Source: Brachypodius melanocephalos | Taxonomy: Eukaryota; Chordata; Aves; Passeriformes; Pycnonotidae | NCBI GenBank assembly: GCA_013398615.1 | Contig: VZSR01003806.1 | Location: 16,472,971-16,536,970, forward strand | DNA: 64,000 bases | Reading direction: 5' to 3' | In this document: positions 59,437-64,000 of the stretch, in pieces | Layout of the letters: each line of letters opens with the position of its first letter | Position numbering within the stretch: position 1 is the first letter of the stretch | Position numbers and translations under genes: made by a program | Notes under the pieces: generated by a model | Seen by the model: the letters and a program-made list of their open reading frames with translations, nothing else | Databases searched by the model: none | Told to the model about the DNA's origin: nothing

Positions 59437-60156
59437 AGAATATGCTTTTGCCAGTGTGAGTTCCAAAATATTGTCTGTTTTGCAAATAGCTCCAGTTCCT
59501 GGAATCCGGTGATGACAAAAATGCTCTAGTTTTCATGGTTACACAGAAAAAACCAAAAGATATGACCTATAAATTCTCAAAACCTGAAAGGGACTAAAAG
59601 CAGTGCTTTTACTTGGATTGTTATTGCTATAATCTCCTAATTTATTGCAGAGCTCAGCTCATGGTGTGTAACTGTTTGAGGATAATAATAATTAGCCTCT
59701 TCCCTGTTCAACATTTTATCTAACAATATTACAACCCTAGCTGAAGCCCTGAGCAAAGAGAAACTGCTTTCTCATGTTCTGCTGCATAAGAGATTAAAAG
59801 TATGCATTATTAGTATAACAGCAAAAATTGTTATTCTCTCCTAAGTGCCTTAAGCATCATTTATTAACACCACTAAAACATTTAAAAGCACTTTTAAAAA
59901 TTTGCAGGTCAGGAAAATCAGTTTCATTTCAAGTGCAATTTTCACTTGGTAGATGGTCCTGTTGTGGGCAGGACTGACCTGTATTGGTGCCTTGTGCTTT
60001 CAAACAACTTGTGTACAGTGGCTGAACACTGAGACACACATCCCACCAAGCTGGACAGTAGCTGTGTTTATCACAGCAGGCTCAGGGGTTGATTAAGGTC
60101 TCTCCAGCCCTCAGACCTCGGTAGCAGCTGTCAAGGTCTCCATTATAATACCTTTT
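59437..60156. other. Unassigned DNA
   Basis: No gene or repeat family recognised. 59850-59960 has some AT-core density but nothing decisive. Confidence 0.45.
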
Positions 60157-60312
60157 NNNNNNNNNNNNNNNNNNNNNNNNNNNNNNNNNNNNNNNNNNNN
60201 NNNNNNNNNNNNNNNNNNNNNNNNNNNNNNNNNNNNNNNNNNNNNNNNNNNNNNNNNNNNNNNNNNNNNNNNNNNNNNNNNNNNNNNNNNNNNNNNNNNN
60301 NNNNNNNNNNNN
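60157..60312. other. Assembly gap (156 N)
   Basis: Unknown bases. The left flank ends CCTTTT and the right flank begins AAAAAAACC, so the missing piece is bordered by a T run and an A run. Open frames spanning it are meaningless. Confidence 1.
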
Positions 60313-61065
60313 AAAAAAACCTTTGTGGAGGAGGAAAAGCACAACCCACCACTACGCTCCAAACTCGGTGCCTCCCTCTCTATTTTTGAGGTGCCAGAGA
60401 CATCCCATTGTGGTCTTTTCCAGCTTCATCCATTCTCTGCTTCTGTGATTTGCCTTTGGAGGTAACCATCCTTTGGGGAAGAGAAAATGGACCTTTTCTT
60501 CCATCAGTCCAGTCTGGAAGAAGCAGGGCTGTGAGGTGCAGCAGAGCCTGTGTCCCTGGCATCCAATGCTATGTCCCAGCTGTGTTGTGTAGGATACTGC
60601 AGGTGTGCCTGGATCCAGCAGGATCACTGCACTTCAGGGAAAGTCCAACACTTCCCAGACCTTCAGAAATCAAGGGATGAGCGTGTACAGCCAGATCATC
60701 ACAGGGGATCCATCCTTTTCCTGCTTTCACTCAGGATTCCTATAGGATCAGGTGCATCTGAGGGGAAGATGCATATTTCTGATTACTTTCCACCTCTTGT
60801 GGAAATCTGCAGGGAAAATCTCCCTGAGAACTACACAGCACACTGATTACCAGCCTAGACATAACAAAAGTGAGTAAGCAGCTCTGTGTTCCTCTTTTCC
60901 CATGTGGCCTTATGCCAGTTGGGATGGATCAGAGGTTTGACACTGGGAACTGCAGCATGGGAAGCTGACCATTAACAAAAGAAACTGTGAGGGAGTTGCA
61001 GCTGCCAGGGAGGGCTGCAACAGAATTTCATTTACAAGAAAGGTCAAAATTATGCTAACCAACAA
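60313..61065. other. Unassigned DNA
   Basis: No gene or repeat family recognised; frames up to 98 codons lack domains. Confidence 0.45.
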
Positions 61066-61110
61066 CTTTTAGTTGTTTAGTTTAGTTGTTTAGTTTAATT
61101 TAGTTGTTTC
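61066..61110. repeat. Short AGTTGTTTAGTTT tandem
   Basis: Imperfect 13-base unit in about three copies: AGTTGTTTAGTTT, AGTTGTTTAGTTT and AATTTAGTTGTTTC. Confidence 0.8.
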
Positions 61111-61181
61111 ATTTTTTAGTCATAGAGTAAAAGGGCTGGAGACTCTCCTATCTTGGAACACCCCTTGCCACAGATGGTGGG

Positions 61182-61272
61182 AAAAAAACAAAAAAAAACC
61201 CAAAAAACAAAACAAAACAAAAAACCAAAAAACAAAACAAAAAACAAACAACCAAAAAAAAAAAAAAAAAAA
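61182..61272. repeat. A-rich (AAAAAC)n tract ending in A19
   Basis: About 90 bases of A interrupted by C, with AAAAC/AAAAAC units, ending in 19 consecutive A (61254-61272). This is a low-complexity tract. Confidence 0.93.
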
Positions 61273-62463
61273 CCCTAAACATCTTCCAGGTGTATGAAAT
61301 TTATGAAGAATTTGAATGCAACTATTCAAATTTAAGTGATTTTGTCCATAATTAGTATTTTTTTTTGTGTCACAGACAAATGTAGGAATATTTTCCAGCC
61401 TATTCAAGAGCTAAACTTCAGCAGGATGAACCTGGCAAAGAGATGTGTGCTTATACCAGAGACCTGCACCCCTTCCAAGAGGCAGCAACAGCCTCAGTAG
61501 ATCACAATAAACACAGTGAAAATAGAGAACTGATTGAGAACAGCAAGCAGAAGTACTTCAAAGCAACTTAGCAGGGAATTTTGATCTTTTTTGTTAGCAA
61601 ACAATGACATTTACTGTCAAGAGCTGCAGAGGTTATCGACTATCCATCTCCTCCATTGGGTGTCCCCTGGCTATTTTTGGTTGGATTCCCTTTCATCAGG
61701 AACTACCGACCTGTGCTGTCCTCTAAAGTTTAGCTATTGCATCACTTTCCCTTGTGCAGCCTTCGTTACACAATTATTTCTCCAGCCTAGATTTGTTTGT
61801 GAAGGTCACAGAGGACTGGCTGTGATAAGAGCCCAGAAGCCTTCACTTTGCTTCTGAATTGTTCTTGTTAATTCAGTGCTGATTGAAGATTGATACAGCC
61901 CTGGAGATCAAAGTCTCCTATTCCCCATGACAGCTCAAGCTTCTCCTCAGGGCACTTTTGGCCTGACCCAAAGGTAGTACAGGTTCCAAATCCATTAAGT
62001 CCTTCACCCTTTTCAGCTGAATCTCGCTGCTGTAAGTTTTGGTAATGGTTTTGTGCTGTGCACGTCTGTTCTCCTGAAATTAAACTGTCATTTAACTCCT
62101 TCTGGTCACTTGGCTGAACTCAAATCAGGAAGCCAGTTCTATTATTTTTCATAATCATTCAGTTGCCAAACTACCCTTTGAATCTTCAGGCACAGTCATT
62201 GTCAAATTTAACACTTGTGAGAAAAGTGGCAAAACCTTTCGGTTCATTTCTGTGCAACTAATATCTCTTGTTTAAAATTACTCAGAGCCTGAGATACTTC
62301 AAAATCCATAAACAGGAATTTAGATGAATAACACATTTGGAGTAGAAAGACCAGGCCACCTCAGAAAAATTGCTTTTTCACATGTACAGATCAAGCACAA
62401 TAATAGAGCGACAAAACGGCCATAGAAAGTCTTGTTGGCTCAGTTTACCACAAAAACACAAAA
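61273..62463. other. Unassigned DNA
   Basis: No gene or repeat family recognised. Confidence 0.45.
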
Positions 62464-62550
62464 CAGAAACGAACAGAAACAGAAACAGAAAGAGAAACAG
62501 AAAAAGAATTTCCAATTATGGAAGTTTTGGGGGGCTTTTTTTTTTTTTTT
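62464..62550. repeat. (CAGAAA)n microsatellite and T15 tract
   Basis: Imperfect CAGAAA units at 62464-62507 (CAGAAA, GAACAGAAACAGAAA, AGAGAAACAGAAA), then a short unique gap and 15 consecutive T (62536-62550). Confidence 0.9.
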
Positions 62551-63111
62551 GTTTGTTATTAAAATGTATTTCTTTCATATACATGCAGATAGACACACAA
62601 GTGCACAATTTAATAAGAACATACCCATCTGTTATAGATTTCGACACACAATGAAATCACTGTGAATTTAAGACCTTCTTCTACATTTGCATAGGTGACC
62701 AAAAGTTACTTGTGTAACTTTCTTGCATTTTCATTTTGAAAGAATTATGCTACTGTTATTATTAGTCCCAGATCTCTAATTATTTAAAATATAGTCTTAT
62801 TAATATAGAAATTTGTCGTTTTACAATTTGAAGTAAATTTCTTCCAGTCTTTGTCTCATGCTCCAGAACCCATAAAGCACTTTTGCTTCTCTGGCTTTCA
62901 GTTGGTTTTGGACATTGGAAAAGGTAACATTTCCTTGGTTTTGCTGGAATTCAGGCACTGCAGGGCTGCTTGACACTTGTGAAAGAAGTGCTAAGGAAAA
63001 TATCTCCGCACACTTTTGTGTGTAGGCATCATCCTAACGTGGCTGTGAGGAGCACAAGCACAGTTTGTAGGGTTTGCAATGTGCACACATTTCATGGATT
63101 TGTCATCTTCA
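62551..63111. other. Unassigned AT-rich DNA
   Basis: No gene or repeat family recognised. Confidence 0.5.
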
Positions 63112-63662
63112 CAGAATCCCAGAATCCCAGAATCATGGAATGACAGGTTGGAAGGGACCTTGAAGATAATTTTCTTCCAACTCCCTGCCATGGGTAGGGA
63201 CACCTTTCACTTGGCCAAATCATTCAAAGCCCCATCCAACCTGGCCTTGAACACTTCCAGGGATGGGGTACCCACAGCTTTTCTGGGCCACCTGTGCCAG
63301 GGCCTCATCACCCTCACAAGTAATTGATTTTTTCCTAATACCTAATCTAAACCTGCTCTCCTTTAGTCTGAAGCTACTGCCTCATCCTGTAACTCAAGGC
63401 TCCTGTAAAAAGCCCCTCTCCATCTTTCTTGTTGGCTTTCTTCAAGCACTGGAAGGCCACAATTAAGTCACCTGAAGCTTCTTCTTTCCCAGGCTGAACA
63501 ATCTCCATTCTCCCAGCTTTTCCTCATGGGAGAGGTTCTCCATCCCTCTGATCATCCTGATGGCCTCCTCTGGCCTCACCCCAAGGATCCACATCCTCCC
63601 TGTGCTGGGCACCCCAGAGTTGGGTGCAGAATTCAAGGTGGAGCCTCACAAGTCTCGGGTGA
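63112..63662 (-). mobile_element. CR1 LINE, best-preserved 3' end in the window
   Basis: Minus-strand CR1 that opens with three AGAATCCC-type tail units and AATCATGGAATGACAGG. It continues GTTGGAAGGGACCTTGAAG, CCCTGCCATGGGTAGGGACA, CATCCAACCTGGCCTTGAAC, TTCCAGGGATGGGGTACCC, CTTGTTGGCTTTCTTCAAGC, TTTCCCAGGCTGAACAATCT and CCCTGTGCTGGGCACCCCAG, ending near GGTGGAGCCTCACAAG. The match to the consensus is close and unbroken over 550 bases, so this is likely one of the younger copies. The frames are still broken. Confidence 0.96.
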
Positions 63663-64000
63663 CCCATGAACAGCACAAATAACAAAAAGAGGCTGAATGT
63701 CAAATCTGAGGACAGAAATGAGAACTCACCAGGGCCTTGTTACTGATACAGCAAAGGAGTGGGGCCAGATGAGTTACACAAATGTTCCCTCAGGGCCCTC
63801 CCTCTCTTTTTGATTTACAAGTAATAGTGATACAATTATTTGATAAACATCTGATAATTATGAATTTTATTACTTTACTTATTTTTGGACCAAACCTCGT
63901 GGCAACTTTTCTGTCCTTCCAAGAAAGCTGTTGAATGTTCCTATGACCAGAATGGACACTCTGTCCTCACATTTGTAAAACTCACATTTTAAAAAGAAAA
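63663..64000. other. Unassigned DNA
   Basis: The sequence becomes AT-rich after about 63830. No gene or repeat family recognised. Confidence 0.5.

Noticed and set aside
60082..60362. Frames spanning the N gap
   Set aside because: Most of the residues are unknown; no inference is possible.
1..64000. Bacterial-type operons, CRISPR arrays, rRNA or tRNA genes
   Set aside because: None seen. Regularly spaced repeats are all simple repeats or CR1 tails, and I found no cloverleaf-like sequence with the conserved tRNA boxes.

Overview
The window looks like a gene-poor stretch of a bird nuclear chromosome. The evidence is a set of at least 18 CR1 LINE fragments, several ending in the avian-style tail of ATTCTATG/ATTCTGTG units, plus two endogenous retrovirus (ERV) LTR remnants. 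Simple repeats, AT-rich unique DNA with little CpG, and one 156-base assembly gap complete the picture. I see no mammalian SINE or L1. Turtles and crocodilians also carry CR1, so 'bird' is the best reading rather than a proof. I cannot name the species.

I found no protein-coding gene I can defend, no rRNA or tRNA gene, no CRISPR array and no bacterial feature. Almost all open frames are short, and the longest (16969-17658) lies mostly over an old CR1 copy. The best candidates for real exons are weak: a possible 3'-terminal exon at 3502-3579 and two neighbouring frames at 2866-3159. An ATG-initiated 218-codon frame at 26505-27161 (minus) is the longest outside known repeats but has no recognisable domain. 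The window could be intergenic or deep intronic.

Layout. 1-5000: unique DNA with a candidate conserved block (1021-1400) and the weak exon candidates. 5001-8103: CR1 fragments, then an ERV 3' LTR (7201-7674, minus) inserted into a CR1, with the broken tail of an envelope gene beside it. 11690-13560: a CR1 fragment and an ERV LTR on the plus strand (12932-13454) followed by a short leader. 16844-18130: a minus-strand CR1, two back-to-back hairpins, a GC-rich island and a homeodomain-site-rich block. 20091-20232: four perfect hairpins in a row. 28597-30870: an (AAAAT)n microsatellite, then CR1 copies arranged tail to tail. 35108-42545: five CR1 pieces and a 24-base poly(A). 43325-49655: simple repeats, ending in a purine-rich minisatellite with a (GGGAAA)7 G-quadruplex motif. 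52685-63662: five more CR1 pieces, one with an unusually long tail, the gap at 60157-60312, and A-rich and T-rich tracts.

The recognised CR1 pieces add up to roughly 6.7 kb, about a tenth of the window, typical of avian DNA. All are decayed; none carries an intact ORF. No set of genes works together here. The most distinctive unexplained signals are the four-hairpin cluster at 20091-20232, the twin hairpins at 17432-17472, the G-quadruplex minisatellite at 49491-49655, and several unique blocks that look like candidate conserved regulatory DNA. CR1 and LTR calls rest on remembered family consensus sequences, not on a search.
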